A DNA stretch of 64,000 nt from Spisula solida (GCA_947247005.1 OX365945.1:39610551-39674550); one strand, 5' to 3'; positions 13,441-24,135 are shown, counted from the stretch's first letter. Translations and numbers: made by a program. Notes: generated by a model from the sequence alone, not told the origin.

Positions 13441-15449
13441 TCACCTCGTGGTTTTATGGCATATAAAGCCAGATGTAGCTATACACAAATATATAGTGGA
13501 TATAGGCTAATACTAGCATTCAGACGTGATGAATACCGTATGGGGTAAATTGATATTATAATATTTGTAATCCTGTATAAAGGGAGTCTTTATATATAGG
13601 GGTCGTAAGTACCTAAGATGGACTATACTGAGGTTGCTGTACCTCATGGCGGCAAGCAGCCAATGGGGCTAAGACTGGCATTATTGCTGTTCCGGGTGGG
13701 GTAGGTTAGTCAGTGTTCATTCGCTACAGCATATTGGCATACAAAACGAATTTAGACACAACCATACTGAATTACTTTGTATAAAATATGAGTACTAAAT
13801 GAAAACATTCAAAATTGACTAATTATTGCTCATTTTACGGCTATTTTTTGAGAGTTTTAACGTATTTGACCTTGACCCTTTACTCCATATTTGACCTTGA
13901 CTTTTTACGTTACACTTTGCCCCACTGAAATGACCTGACATATATGTAGCCATATATTAAAATATATCTCTATAGACTGACACCTAAATAAATGGTAGCT
14001 ATAAACATGACCATTTCTTCGATATGCTGGTTATTTTGTGATTCTACCAGTAAGATTAATGACCGTTTTCTCGTGCATTTGGACTTATTTCTTAACCAAA
14101 TATATAGTGTTATGAATTAAGTATACATGTAGGAATGGCACTACGTGCAAGTTATTAATTTTGAAGATATATGGAACTTAGCGTAAAAACCGTATGGACA
14201 ACATTGCATTAATTTCATGGAATTTAAAAGTTCAGTGACCTTTGACCCCCTATACAGTACATACTTGCAAGTGACATTATATAATTTGTAAGTTTTATAA
14301 TGTGTCCCAATATATCTTCTACCTATATCGCTAATTGTTTAACATTTAAATTTATTTCGTCATTTTTGTAGACACAAACGTAACCCTACCCCCTCAGCAA
14401 ATTTACAAATTTTCTCATTGACCTCATGACATATAAGTGCGCAAAATAACATAGATAGTCACAACTTTGACACTTAAGAATGGGTTGTCAGATAGGATAT
14501 GGTCTATTGTTTCAAAATATATGCAAACTTATGTCGGCCTCTTTCTTTGCAATAAAAGTATGTGTGTTCTTTTAGTTTAAACATATTTTATTACCCAAAA
14601 ATATACAAAATTTGACATACAAATACATCTATAAATACATTTTATATACATGGGTAAATGGGGTCGAGCCACAAGTTCCAAAACTTAGTTACGTCTCTCT
14701 CCTGCAATAAAAGTATGTGTGTTCTCGGAATAATACAAATTTCACAAGTTAGCCTTATTACTCTAGTTTTATTTATTGCTCTACATATTTGACCTTTGAC
14801 CTTTTTACATGTAAATTGTTGAATAATTTGACCTATTTTCAATGGACGATGGAATTTTCATATTGTCTTATATGAAAATAATATTCAATCAATACAATTA
14901 CCCTCAAAATACAATTTGCACCCATATGATGAAAACATGTATTTTTGTAAAATTCGAATATTTGCTTATCAATTGTATAACATTATAAATTAAGTATACA
15001 TTAAGGAATAAAAATATGTGCATTACATTGAATTTGGGGGAAAACGAAAAATTTGATGAAAAAGTATACTGGAGCATTTGTATAAATTCTATGGGTTTTA
15101 TCATATTGTTGACCTTTGACCACTATTTACATAATACTTACAGGTCGATGTTATGGTTTTGTATGTTTAAAGAATTGCCCAATATGTGTTCTTTCAAATT
15201 TGGCAAGAAATTTCCACATAGAGCATTGTTTTCGTTTTTTATTAGACATAAAGCTACCCCTACCCCCTTAAGAATTTATGCCTATTTTCATTCACCCCAT
15301 GATACAAAAATGAGAAAAACATGTAGGTATAGATAAACCACAATCAATCGGGCGTAACTGTACTTTAAGTAATGAAATAATCCAGGTAAAAGGGGTGCAT
15401 TTTCACCAATCAGAATAGGCCCACATATTCAAAAGTGTGATTTACATCT

Positions 15450-15545
15450 TCCTCATTGTTGCAGTTGGGTAAGCTACTGCTTATAGATCTAAATCAATGT
15501 TTTTGCTTGGGTTCGAATCCCACCCACCTAGACTAATTTTTTTAA
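15450..15545 (+). repeat. tRNA-derived SINE head (plus strand)
   Basis: A-box-like GCAGTTGGGTAAGCTACTGC and a perfect B-box GGGTTCGAATCCCA, then a T7 run at about 15537. The acceptor and D stems do not pair, so not a functional tRNA. Confidence 0.5.
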
Positions 15546-15827
15546 TTTTGATAAATAAAAATCGTGCGTGCGTATGTCTAACATATATAGATTTCCTTTG
15601 TATTTTGATACACTGAAAACATTCCATTGAAATTAATGATAAAAATACTTTGTAATTCAAACCGGTTGTCATCCGAGCAATGTTAAAATGTATCCAGGGC
15701 GGACGAAAATTAATATAATTGAAACAAACCAAATGTTTAATAAACATATAACATAATTTTATCATGTATTACAAAGTAATGAAATAAACATTTATTACTG
15801 TATTATATTTTTAAAAAAATGTATAGC

Positions 15828-15925
15828 AGCGGATTCGAACCCACGTCGCATACAATAAAATATGCAAAGTGTTTTATGTATAGACCATGTTAACCACTTG
15901 GCCACGGTGTCAACTTGACAGTTAA
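15828..15925 (-). repeat. tRNA-derived SINE head (minus strand, Leu/Ser-like)
   Basis: On the minus strand the A-box GTGGCCAAGTGGTTAACATG and B-box GTGGGTTCGAATCCGC are well kept, and a T7 run follows. The D stem pairs but acceptor and T stems are weak. Confidence 0.55.
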
Positions 15926-16589
15926 CGTAAGTTTCTAATATTTGTCGATAATATATCAGAAAAATAACGGTAAATATCGTTTCAACCTTAGCAAATGGAC
16001 TAGTCCAAAGGTCATATTTCGAAGGTCGTTGTACATCTATAGTCACGACTTTGACACTTAAGAAATGGGTTTTCATATAGCGTATGATATAACCTTTCAA
16101 AATATGTGCAAACTTCTTTTGGCCTCCTTCGTTGCAATAAAAGTCCGTGGGCTCTCGGACTATATATTCCGTCCCTGAAACATTATTGACTTGCAACACT
16201 GATAAATACTTGATACATCCGGATGCTACAAACAAAACCGAAAGTGAAAGTAGGCAAATGGTCAACATTGCGACTAAAGCTCACCGGAATGACAATTTGA
16301 CGCTAAATTTTAATGCAATTTCACAAGGACTCGTACTGCAATGGCTGGTATAACCAGTAATTTCAGTTACCCAACGGGCCCAAAAACCTTTGCACGACCT
16401 TGGGCACGTGATATCCTTTAGACTGGAATGCAAGTGTATCCATGATAGCAAAATTCGAGAATATGGGCATTTAGGCCGTAAACTATGCAAGGCCAAAATG
16501 GCCATCCCGACAAGTCTGCATTAGTACGTTACGGTAACGGAAAGGATATACTAGTCTGTATAGTGTATGTACGATATACTAGTATATAT

Positions 16590-16955
16590 GATATATATAT
16601 GGTATTTGTATGGTCTATGTATGATATATGTATGGTATACGTATGATATATGTATGGTATATGTATAATATATGTATGATATATGTATGGTATATGTATG
16701 ATATATGTATGATATATATATGATATATGTATGGTATATGTATGGTATATGTATGATATATGTATGATATATATATGATATATGTATGGTATATGTATGG
16801 TATACGTATGGTATATGTATGATATATGTATGATATATGTATGGTATATGTATTGTATATGTTTGATATATGTATGGTATATGTATGGTATATGTATAGT
16901 ATATGTATGATATATGTATGATATATGTATGGTATATGTATGATATATGTATGTC
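16590..16955 (+). repeat. Second array of the same 11-bp minisatellite
   Basis: About 33 units of GGTATATGTAT or GATATATGTAT in the same orientation as the array at 22218-23010. A 142-residue open frame on the minus strand is a by-product. Confidence 0.9.
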
Positions 16956-17794
16956 ATATTGTTACGTATTCATAATCATAAGTGCATGCATTGTTTGTTC
17001 ATGTGAGCCTTTGTTTTAATGAAAAGCAAATCTTCTTATAATATTTACTGTACATAAAAAAATATTAAACCACGTATAATATAAATATATGGCACACACC
17101 ATTAAGTTTGTCTTGTGTTTCGTTTCGGCAAGATAATCCGTATAATGGAACTCCTTATTTAAAATAATAATAATGACTTGATTAGCTCATTGTCTGTTAT
17201 GCAAGATCTCGACGCACACGAGGACTTGTTAACTTTTCATGAGATAACATACATATTATAACATTTCCGCACAATATTGCTAAAGTATCCCTTTTTAAAA
17301 TCTAGATTAGATATATTTGTATACGTGGTGTATACTTGATTTATAAGTGTAGATATATGTTTTTGTTGCTTTTGGTTGTTTGTATGTTCTCTGTTCGTTT
17401 ACTGTTTAGCTTAAAATGATTGATAAGTGATTAGATTTGTTTTCATGATGTATGTAGTACTATCAATATAACATACACCTTATGTAGTGAGTGGTCAGTG
17501 TGGTCAGTGTGGTCAGTCCACAATTTGTTTGCTCTACCTTTAAGCTGGATTTTTCAAAATAATTGGAACTTTTGTGGATGGAAATTTATATGTGCATAAA
17601 GTGCTTGAAGAAGACTTTAATGTGGTGCTAAAATTATTGATGCTTATGAAGTAAAATTTGAGATATTGGTGATAATATTTTTCCAATAACAGTTGAATGT
17701 GTAAAGTTTATAATTTGGATAAATGTGTTCAGCAAACCATGACAAACGCTTAGGTAGAGTGTTTTGATTGTGCTAACTTGAGAATGATGTGATC
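16956..17794. other. Unassigned sequence with a short triplicated decamer
   Basis: GTGGTCAGT occurs three times in a row at about 17490-17517. Otherwise no feature. Confidence 0.5.
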
Positions 17795-17930
17795 TGGATT
17801 GTATGGAAGCCCTGGAGGGCACTTTTGACTTATGACTAATGACTTATGACTTGTGACTTGCGTAGGCCCCAGGGTGCACTTTTGACTTGTGACTTATAAC
17901 TTGTGACTTAGGAGTTGTGACCAAACAAAC
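17795..17930 (+). repeat. Left copy of an inverted repeat made of TGACTTG-type heptamers
   Basis: GGAAGCCCTGGAGGGCACTT followed by degenerate (TTGTGAC)n; the module GGGCACTTTTGACTT is present twice. Matches 20124-20232 in inverse orientation. Confidence 0.75.
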
Positions 17931-18862
17931 TATAAATATATTTGCATGCTTTATTTTTCCCTTACGCCCAACAATAACGTTGACAAAAACGGATGATACG
18001 TGAATCGGATTTTAATATATATAGCAAGACAGGTAAGTCAGTTTTAGTTGTTTGATTAAATAACAATTGTTCACGGAATTACACTCATTCTACTACATAA
18101 GAGTTAGGTTTAAAATTCTTCTTTATCGATATGTTATTGCAAACAAAGTTAGCGTTGACGTTGCTATAATATATTTCCAACTCTAGATTATAATTTTAGC
18201 GTCACAATCGTGACGAATATTTAGGTTAAGAGGAGTGAATAGAATGACAAGTATAATTAAAATGTTTGTTTGTTTTTGCAGGTGGAGATAAATGAAATAA
18301 CTGTCGTGGAATCCTGAAAATATCTCTTGTGGAATATTGCATAAATCGCTGTGAACAACTCTCTTACTGTAATGGACAGAAATGCATATACTTACAATAA
18401 ACCCACACAAGTTGAGCACAATATTATTGTCTCGTTATGAACCATCATATACTCAAATAGAAGTTATGGTTGATATAGTCGAGAGAGAAATACAAACCGA
18501 TCTGGACTGACTGGCACAAAATGAGAATGTTTATGATATAGGATCTCTTAGACCCTGTACCATGATATAGTACAACACCAAAACCTTGATGATATACATG
18601 TACCCCAATTGAGTTTGGAATGTTGGAAAGGCGTGTGTTTAATTCAGAAGTTCACCAATTTACAGCATATTCCATGATTTAAAACATTTGTATAACTAAT
18701 TATGGCATGTTGTTAGTCGGTATTGTTATGCTGAGCCACTTGAGTATAATTTCATGTGTATGTTGCTCTATTAATTTTGACATGCATGTCTAATGCTTCG
18801 TTTAATCGTAAAGTAAAGCATGGTTATAACGTCTGTTTTATTTCTGCATTTCAATTAAGATT

Positions 18863-18990
18863 TTGATTTGTGACTTATGACTTATGACTTTTGACCTGTA
18901 ACTTGTGACTTGTAACTTGTGACTTGTGACTTGTAACTTGTGACTTGTGACTTGTGACTTGTGACTTGAGACTTGAGACTTATGATGTGT
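18863..18990 (+). repeat. TTGTGAC heptamer array
   Basis: About 17 head-to-tail copies of TTGTGAC or TTGTAAC. Central member of a set with the inverted copies at 17795-17930 and 20124-20232. Confidence 0.85.
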
Positions 18991-20123
18991 AAAATGTGAC
19001 ATACACACTACCTTTGATAAAATTATAGACAGCAAAATGTATCATTATAAGTGTTATTATTATAAATGTTGTAATTTAATATGAGTTTGTTATCCTTCGT
19101 TTGTTATCAGTATCCATTAAAGCCAAAATCTTGGAGTGATATTTAATCATGTAATTGACAGTGTTTTTGGTCTTTGCTTTATATTGTATACAAAGTTAAC
19201 TGAAATGCAGTATTATGTTGTAAAAGATGAACGGTAGACAAAAACACATTTGCAAATGTCAACTTTGAGTCTGTTGCATTACAAAGTTTCAAAGTTTATT
19301 CAAAATAAATTCCACATAAATCAATATAAGATTGTTTAGGTCACATGTATTTCAAAACATGACAAAATGGCGTATTATTTCTAAACATGTCTGACCGACA
19401 TTACATCTATGAAATTAAACTTATGCGAATAATATAAAGCCATCTTGAAAAGCTTAGTTCGTAGGCGCCGTAAATGTTAATGTATTACGACCCACAACTT
19501 GGAATTGTCCGCAAAACCTTATAATGTTCTTCTTCACAATTATGGTACATACATGTAATACAATCACATTCAAAATCTATTCTAGCCCATAGTGTCACAC
19601 AATTGCCAAGTTTACATTTGAGCCGGTTGCTTTGCTGGGTTTTAAGACATACAGGTAATTAGGTTTGCACCGCCACATCATTTGTCGAACCAAACGCACC
19701 GAACACACACACACAACACGGACATTCCATTTTCTTCACCTGGAAAAATGTAGATGAACATATAATTATTATTACATGTACATCAACAAAACTTAAAGTC
19801 TAATTCATTATACCATGTATGATCCGAACTATACATCACAAATGATAACGAAAAGGAAGCAAACCATAATAAGTATGTATGCACATGTACTCGTATAAGA
19901 CACAGCTATGCCAGGGGAAATTATGCTATTACATGAAGGGTATTCTAGTTAATTGTGTTAAAAATTCAGAATAACGGGTCGGGGCCTTCAACAATGATGA
20001 TTTCAATCAAACAAAACTAATACCGACTCACTATAGACTATTATCAGGTAATTCCGTTTTAGACATCATCCTTTACCATCCACGCTGTCCAAAGAAGTGT
20101 GCGCAGATTTATTTATAAAATGT
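18991..20123. other. Unassigned sequence inside the heptamer-bounded segment
   Basis: AT-rich, contains a short (CA)n-like run near 19705-19720; no gene or repeat recognised. Confidence 0.5.
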
Positions 20124-20232
20124 AAGTCACAAGTCGTAAGTCTCAAGTCATTAGTCACAAGTTCTAAGTCACAAGTCATAAGTTACATGTCACAACACCT
20201 AAGTCAAAAGTGCCCTCCAGGGCTTCCATAGG
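20124..20232 (-). repeat. Right copy of the heptamer inverted repeat
   Basis: GTCACAA-type heptamers then AAGTGCCCTCCAGGGCTTCC, the complement of the left copy. The LINE begins immediately to its right. Confidence 0.75.
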
Positions 20233-20307
20233 ATTGTGTTTTGATAGTGTGTAGTGACCACAACAGCTGATTGCAAACTTAGTGTGTTTTGTAACTGTCT
20301 ATTCAAA

Positions 20308-21525
20308 ATGATTGACATCACCACATTCCAAGTGAGAATAGGATTATTCAATCTGGTGTGTAGAAGGACAGTAAGATCACATAAACAGGGGAAATATGTG
20401 TCACATTGCAAAGGCACAGACATACACCTCAGAACACTTGTCTGTTGTTTATATACACTGTTCCTGTCATTATCGCTGTATGGTGTCCTGGTAGGACATA
20501 GACATACCATCGCTGTGTGTGCAAGCTCATCCGAGTATATAAATGTGAACCAAGTTTTAGGCCAGTGGGGCAATAAAACTCAAACAGCATATAGTCAGAC
20601 ATCATTGGCATATTATTCACAGCGTTTATTGATGTTATCGGCCGATGTAGAATCTAACCCGGGCCCTGGAGATGATATAGATGATCATAATACCAAGAAG
20701 ATTTTGCAGGCTATCAAAGAGACTAAAGATGAAATGACCGAGGAAATCCGTGGTGTGAAGTCAGATGTTAAAAGCCTAAAAACTGAAATGCAATATATAC
20801 AAATAAAACATGCCAATATGGAAAGTAGGTATGACGAAATGGGTAAACAATTTAAGACAATGGAACATTCATTTGACAATATGCATTATCGACAAGAGGT
20901 GCAAAAGAGCGATATGAATTGCCTCGCAATGCGCGAGGAAATTCGAGAAGAGCGTTTAACCAATATAGAACGACAATTAGACATAATAGAATCCGAACGA
21001 TTGAAAGGGCAGTTGAGAATATTTGGGCTTACCGAGACTGAGACAAATGAAAGTGAACTCAAAGCAATGGTTGATACTGAAGTTCTGGGCATGGTTAATG
21101 CAGATGAAAACTTCTCAAGTTCTACAGTAAAACGGGTGAGAGGGGTCGGTGAAATGTCGAATGATAACAGCCAAACTCGAATGGTTATCGCAAAATTTGA
21201 CAACCCAGATGACAAATTCAAGCTGTTTAAGTATCGGGATGGTCTAAGAGCGAAATCTATAAGAATCTCAAATGACCTGTCGTTTATTAAACGACAGAAA
21301 CTAAAAGAGCTTCGACAGAAAGGAATCACTGGTTATTTCAAAGGTGACAAACTTATCACAAAACGTAATGATTATAATGATAATCCAAGACGTTTCATAC
21401 ATGCTGCTCGTCCATCTAACAAAACAGGTGGGCAACGAGAGGAAGCTGTGATAACTGGACCCGACACTATGGATGTAACCACGCATATCACATTTGATGT
21501 TGATGCTACAAATTCGGTAGACTAG
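20308..21525 (+). CDS. LINE ORF1 protein with an N-terminal 2A-like peptide (CR1/L1-like)
   Basis: First ATG is at 20308 (the frame is open from 20248 but has only GTG before it), giving 405 residues. Residues 1-112 include a hydrophobic stretch (about 44-62, LVCCLYTLFLSLSLYGVLVG) that could act as a signal or membrane segment. Residues 113-120 are DVESNPGP, the 2A consensus, preceded by LLMLSA; ribosome skipping between G119 and P120 would release the rest. After it come a long charged coiled coil (about 125-225), then an RRM-like and C-terminal region (about 230-340, QLRIFGLTETE, VKRVRG, RMVIAKFDNPDDK) as in L1-type ORF1 RNA-binding chaperones. Known work reports 2A peptides in ORF1 of APE-type non-LTR retrotransposons from molluscs and sea urchins. 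The frame is intact, so the copy is young or under constraint. Confidence 0.85.
   Translation: MIDITTFQVRIGLFNLVCRRTVRSHKQGKYVSHCKGTDIHLRTLVCCLYTLFLSLSLYGVLVGHRHTIAVCASSSEYINVNQVLGQWGNKTQTAYSQTSLAYYSQRLLMLSADVESNPGPGDDIDDHNTKKILQAIKETKDEMTEEIRGVKSDVKSLKTEMQYIQIKHANMESRYDEMGKQFKTMEHSFDNMHYRQEVQKSDMNCLAMREEIREERLTNIERQLDIIESERLKGQLRIFGLTETETNESELKAMVDTEVLGMVNADENFSSSTVKRVRGVGEMSNDNSQTRMVIAKFDNPDDKFKLFKYRDGLRAKSIRISNDLSFIKRQKLKELRQKGITGYFKGDKLITKRNDYNDNPRRFIHAARPSNKTGGQREEAVITGPDTMDVTTHITFDVDATNSVD
20635..20667 (+). other. 2A-like ribosome-skipping peptide coding site
   Basis: Codes MLSADVESNPGP in frame with ORF1. All residues of the DxExNPGP core are present. The glycine and final proline codons are GGC CCT at 20662-20667. 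Confidence 0.85.
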
Positions 21526-21840
21526 GGGTGCGGCCAAAGCCCAATACACAACGAACTTAAAACTCTAACTTGGAATGTTGAGGGCTTAAAGGCAAAATTG
21601 ACATCATATGACATTGTCAAATTCTTGTGTAGTTTTGATATATTCGGGCTTCAAGAAACATGGGACATTGATGCTGAATATAGCCAGCATTACTTCAGTG
21701 ACCATCAACAATTTACATGTAGTGCGAAAAGATCTCAATTTGGTGGTAGAAATATGTGTGGCGTCACTGTGTTAGTGCGTGATACACTATGTATGTATGT
21801 AAAGCGTATTTCCAAAGACTTTGAATATGGCGTTGAATAG
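21526..21840 (+). pseudogene. Truncated LINE endonuclease (APE/EEP) start, ORF2 remnant
   Basis: In the same frame as ORF1, directly after its TAG stop (21523-21525), 104 codons read through to TAG at 21838. Near the start come LTWNVEGLK and DIFGLQETW, the first two motifs of apurinic-type endonucleases (N and E metal-ligand region), then FGGRNMCGVTVLVRD. The domain stops at EYGVE, well before the catalytic D and H motifs, and the reverse transcriptase is absent. No ATG lies between the ORF1 stop and the endonuclease motifs. Confidence 0.8.
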
Positions 21841-22217
21841 TAAATGTTGTTGTTTATACATGTATGCTATTGATCTCATGCTATTGCTATAAAAATGTAT
21901 ATGAATTGTCAATACCACACTAACCACTACATTTGGTATATATGTATGTTATATATGTTGTGTATGGGCCGGTGGCCTAATCATATTTTTAAATTAACTA
22001 AACAAACTGGTAAATACACCTTCTCCGCCAGAAACTGCCCTGTCCACTTTTTCTATGTTAACACTGTTTTTGTTTTTCTTGTTTATAATACATACCTCAT
22101 TATTTAAACCGACTGCATAATTACCTTTTGCCACTTGCTACTGTCATATGAAAATTGTATTGTGTTATTTGTATGTTCACATGGGCCTATGGCTTACTGA
22201 AATTTGAAATAAACTAT

Positions 22218-23010
22218 CTATATATGCATGGTATATGTATGATATATGTATGATATATGTATGGTATATGTATGGTATATGTATGGTATATATGTATGGT
22301 ATATGTATGGTATATGTATGGTATATCTATGATACATGTATGATACATGTATGGTATATGTATGGTATATGTATGGTATATGTATGGTATATGTATGGTA
22401 TATGTATGGTATATGTATGTATGGTATATGTATGTATGGTATATGTATGGTATATGTATGTATGGTATATGTATGTATGGTATATGTATGGTATATGTAT
22501 GGTATATATGTATGGTATATGTATGGTATATATGTATGGTATATGTATGATACATGTATGGTATATGTATGGTATATATGTATGGTATATCTATGATACA
22601 TGTATGATATATGTATGGTATATATGTATGGTATATATGTATGGTATATGTATGATATATGTATGGATGGTATATATGTATGGAATATATGTATGGTATA
22701 TGTATGGTCCATGTATGATATATGTATGGTATATATGTATGGTATATGTATGATACAGGTATGGTATATGTATGGTATATATGTATGGTATATGTATGAG
22801 ATATGTATGGTATATATGTATGGTATATGTATGATACATGTATGGTATATGTATGGTATATATGTATGGTATATGTATGATACATGTATGGTATATGTAT
22901 GGTATATATGTTTGGTATATGTATGATACATGTATGGTATATGTATGGTACATGTATGATATATGTATGGTATATGTATGGTATATATGTATGATATAAA
23001 TATATGTATG
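22218..23010 (+). repeat. 11-bp minisatellite array following the LINE 3' end
   Basis: About 70 units of GGTATATGTAT and close variants (GATATATGTAT, GATACATGTAT), with 13-bp and 15-bp length variants. As 11 is not divisible by three and the unit lacks stops, long frames rich in Y, H, T, I and P appear on both strands; these are not genes. The array starts right after the LINE AATAAA, as expected of the 3' tail repeats of CR1-like elements. Confidence 0.9.
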
Positions 23011-23770
23011 GTTTAAGAATGATGTGCAGGGTGATATCGAATTGGTGTTAAAATATTGCATTATAAATTATGAATAGTTCTTATATTGCCTTCTTATATT
23101 GCCTAGTCGATGGAATTTCATTGTTGAAACTTATTTTTCCCCAGACTGTTAATGTATAAAATATGTCTGCCGAATACTTCCATTATTCCGAAGTACCTTC
23201 CAAAAACATTTCAAGCGTATTTCATCTCGCTATCTTTTTATCTCATATGGCGCAATAAAGTAGAGGTGGTGATTTATAACCAATATCGGCATTCTTTGTA
23301 TTCCTAAAATAATCACTAGTATACTAGTATTACAGAAATAAATGGACGAATGTATGAGATTGCCTAGATAAGTTGTTTTCCAATATGAAGGGCAATGTCT
23401 TAAGCTACACGAATTTGAAGACTTTGTCTGTGAAAATGAACATTTTACAAGAATTACTCAATTACGTTCAGGAGTATTCGTCTTCCAATTGTATTAAAGC
23501 AACCACGAACCCGTACATATTTGTTGTAAAATCTTAAATTGCTTCGCGGCATTAAAGTAAATATGACAGTTGACGTGTGTATACATCCTATATATAAACA
23601 TTATAGTGTCAAGGTCCATTCGTACAAATAATATTTCCCGGCCCTTATATTTTTGCTTAAAGTGTCACCAAAATAAAACTGTAGATCATGTCAGCGGCGT
23701 CAAAGGTGTCCGAAACTACAATGTCATCGTCACGTTGCATCGTCCGCGGCAAACGTGTGTTACCTAAAAT
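23011..23770. other. Unassigned sequence
   Basis: No open frame of note; a CpG-richer patch lies at about 23690-23760. Confidence 0.45.
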
Positions 23771-23942
23771 CACTGTGGCCATACCACGTGACAAAATGCT
23801 ATGTTGATGAGCCGAATATCAAGAGAAAATTCATCCAGTAATAAGAAAAAAAAAACAGAAAAAATGTTACCTGAGTCGAGGGGGTTTATCTTGATATTCG
23901 GCTCACCAACATAGCATTTGGTCTCGTGGTATGGCCACAGTG
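23771..23942. mobile_element. 172-bp hairpin MITE with 6-bp target duplication
   Basis: Terminal inverted repeats of about 58 bp starting CACTGTGGCCATACCACG, nearly perfect, separated by an A-rich loop of about 55 bp. TAAAAT occurs directly on both sides (23765-23770, 23943-23948). Confidence 0.88.
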
Positions 23943-24135
23943 TAAAATGGTATCCGAACTATGTCTAGAGTTTACATCGACAGCAGGGAATAACAGTAAA
24001 AAAGGTTTTAAATATTTAAGTCAAATAGTTGGACCAAGAGGGGTAGCCGCTGACTGCCACTTATTACATTGGCAAACATATATACACTGTTTTGTCATTG
24101 TATATTTAGGGCCCCACAAATATGTTTGCTTTTTA

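Larger units (their letters stand above)
15333..16037. mobile_element. 705-bp insertion in the right palindrome arm with 5-bp TSD
   Basis: The left arm is continuous at the matching point (about 8430), while the right arm is split by this segment. TATAG flanks it at 15328-15332 and 16038-16042. Inside are two opposed tRNA-like promoter regions (about 15450-15532 plus strand; 15832-15925 minus strand), each followed by a T run. No terminal inverted repeat found. Confidence 0.75.
8308..16162. mobile_element. Giant palindrome: about 1.8 kb inverted arms around a minisatellite core
   Basis: The left arm 8308-10085 is matched in inverse orientation by 13578-16162 (minus a 705 bp insertion and a local duplication near 14560-14720). 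Ends are TAGTCCGAGAGCCCACGGAC at the left and its complement at the right. Arms look roughly 90-95% alike by eye. Each arm is two diverged units of about 780 bp, seen by comparing 8311 with 9094 (CCGAGAGCCCAC.. versus CCGAGAACACAC..). No coding frame explains it. Flanks show only a possible TA or TAT duplication. A foldback-type element is the simplest reading. Confidence 0.85.
13578..16162 (-). repeat. Right arm of the giant palindrome
   Basis: Inverse copy of the left arm. It has a local duplication of the TGCAATAAAAGTATGTGTGT segment (about 14545-14735) and the insertion 15333-16037. DR1-type sites are kept at 14237-14249, 14790-14802 and 15110-15122. Confidence 0.85.
20236..22217 (+). mobile_element. 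Internally deleted non-LTR retrotransposon (CR1/L1-like): ORF1, endonuclease start, 3' UTR
   Basis: The 5' limit is approximate and abuts the inverted heptamer repeat. After the broken endonuclease the sequence from 21841 resembles a LINE 3' UTR: two short copies of a GGGCC-GGCCTAA-type motif (21967-21980, 22180-22200), AATAAA at 22208-22213, then an abrupt change into the 11-bp repeat. The missing part is the rest of the endonuclease and all of the reverse transcriptase. This parallels HAL1-like half-LINEs that keep ORF1 but depend on another element's ORF2. Confidence 0.7.

Noticed and set aside
15450..15925. Functional tRNA genes
   Set aside because: A and B boxes are good but acceptor stems do not pair; they read as SINE heads.
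16529..16957. 142-codon minus frame of IYHTYTIH repeats
   Set aside because: Product of the 11-bp minisatellite.
20254..20307. Start of the LINE ORF1 at 20254
   Set aside because: The codon there is GTG; the first ATG in frame is at 20308.
20886..21329. 147-codon minus frame
   Set aside because: Antisense shadow of the LINE ORF1 coiled coil and RRM-like region.
22214..23061. Long frames (86-237 codons) made of YHTYTIHIPY-type repeats on both strands
   Set aside because: They come from the stop-free 11-bp repeat, which is open in several frames at once.
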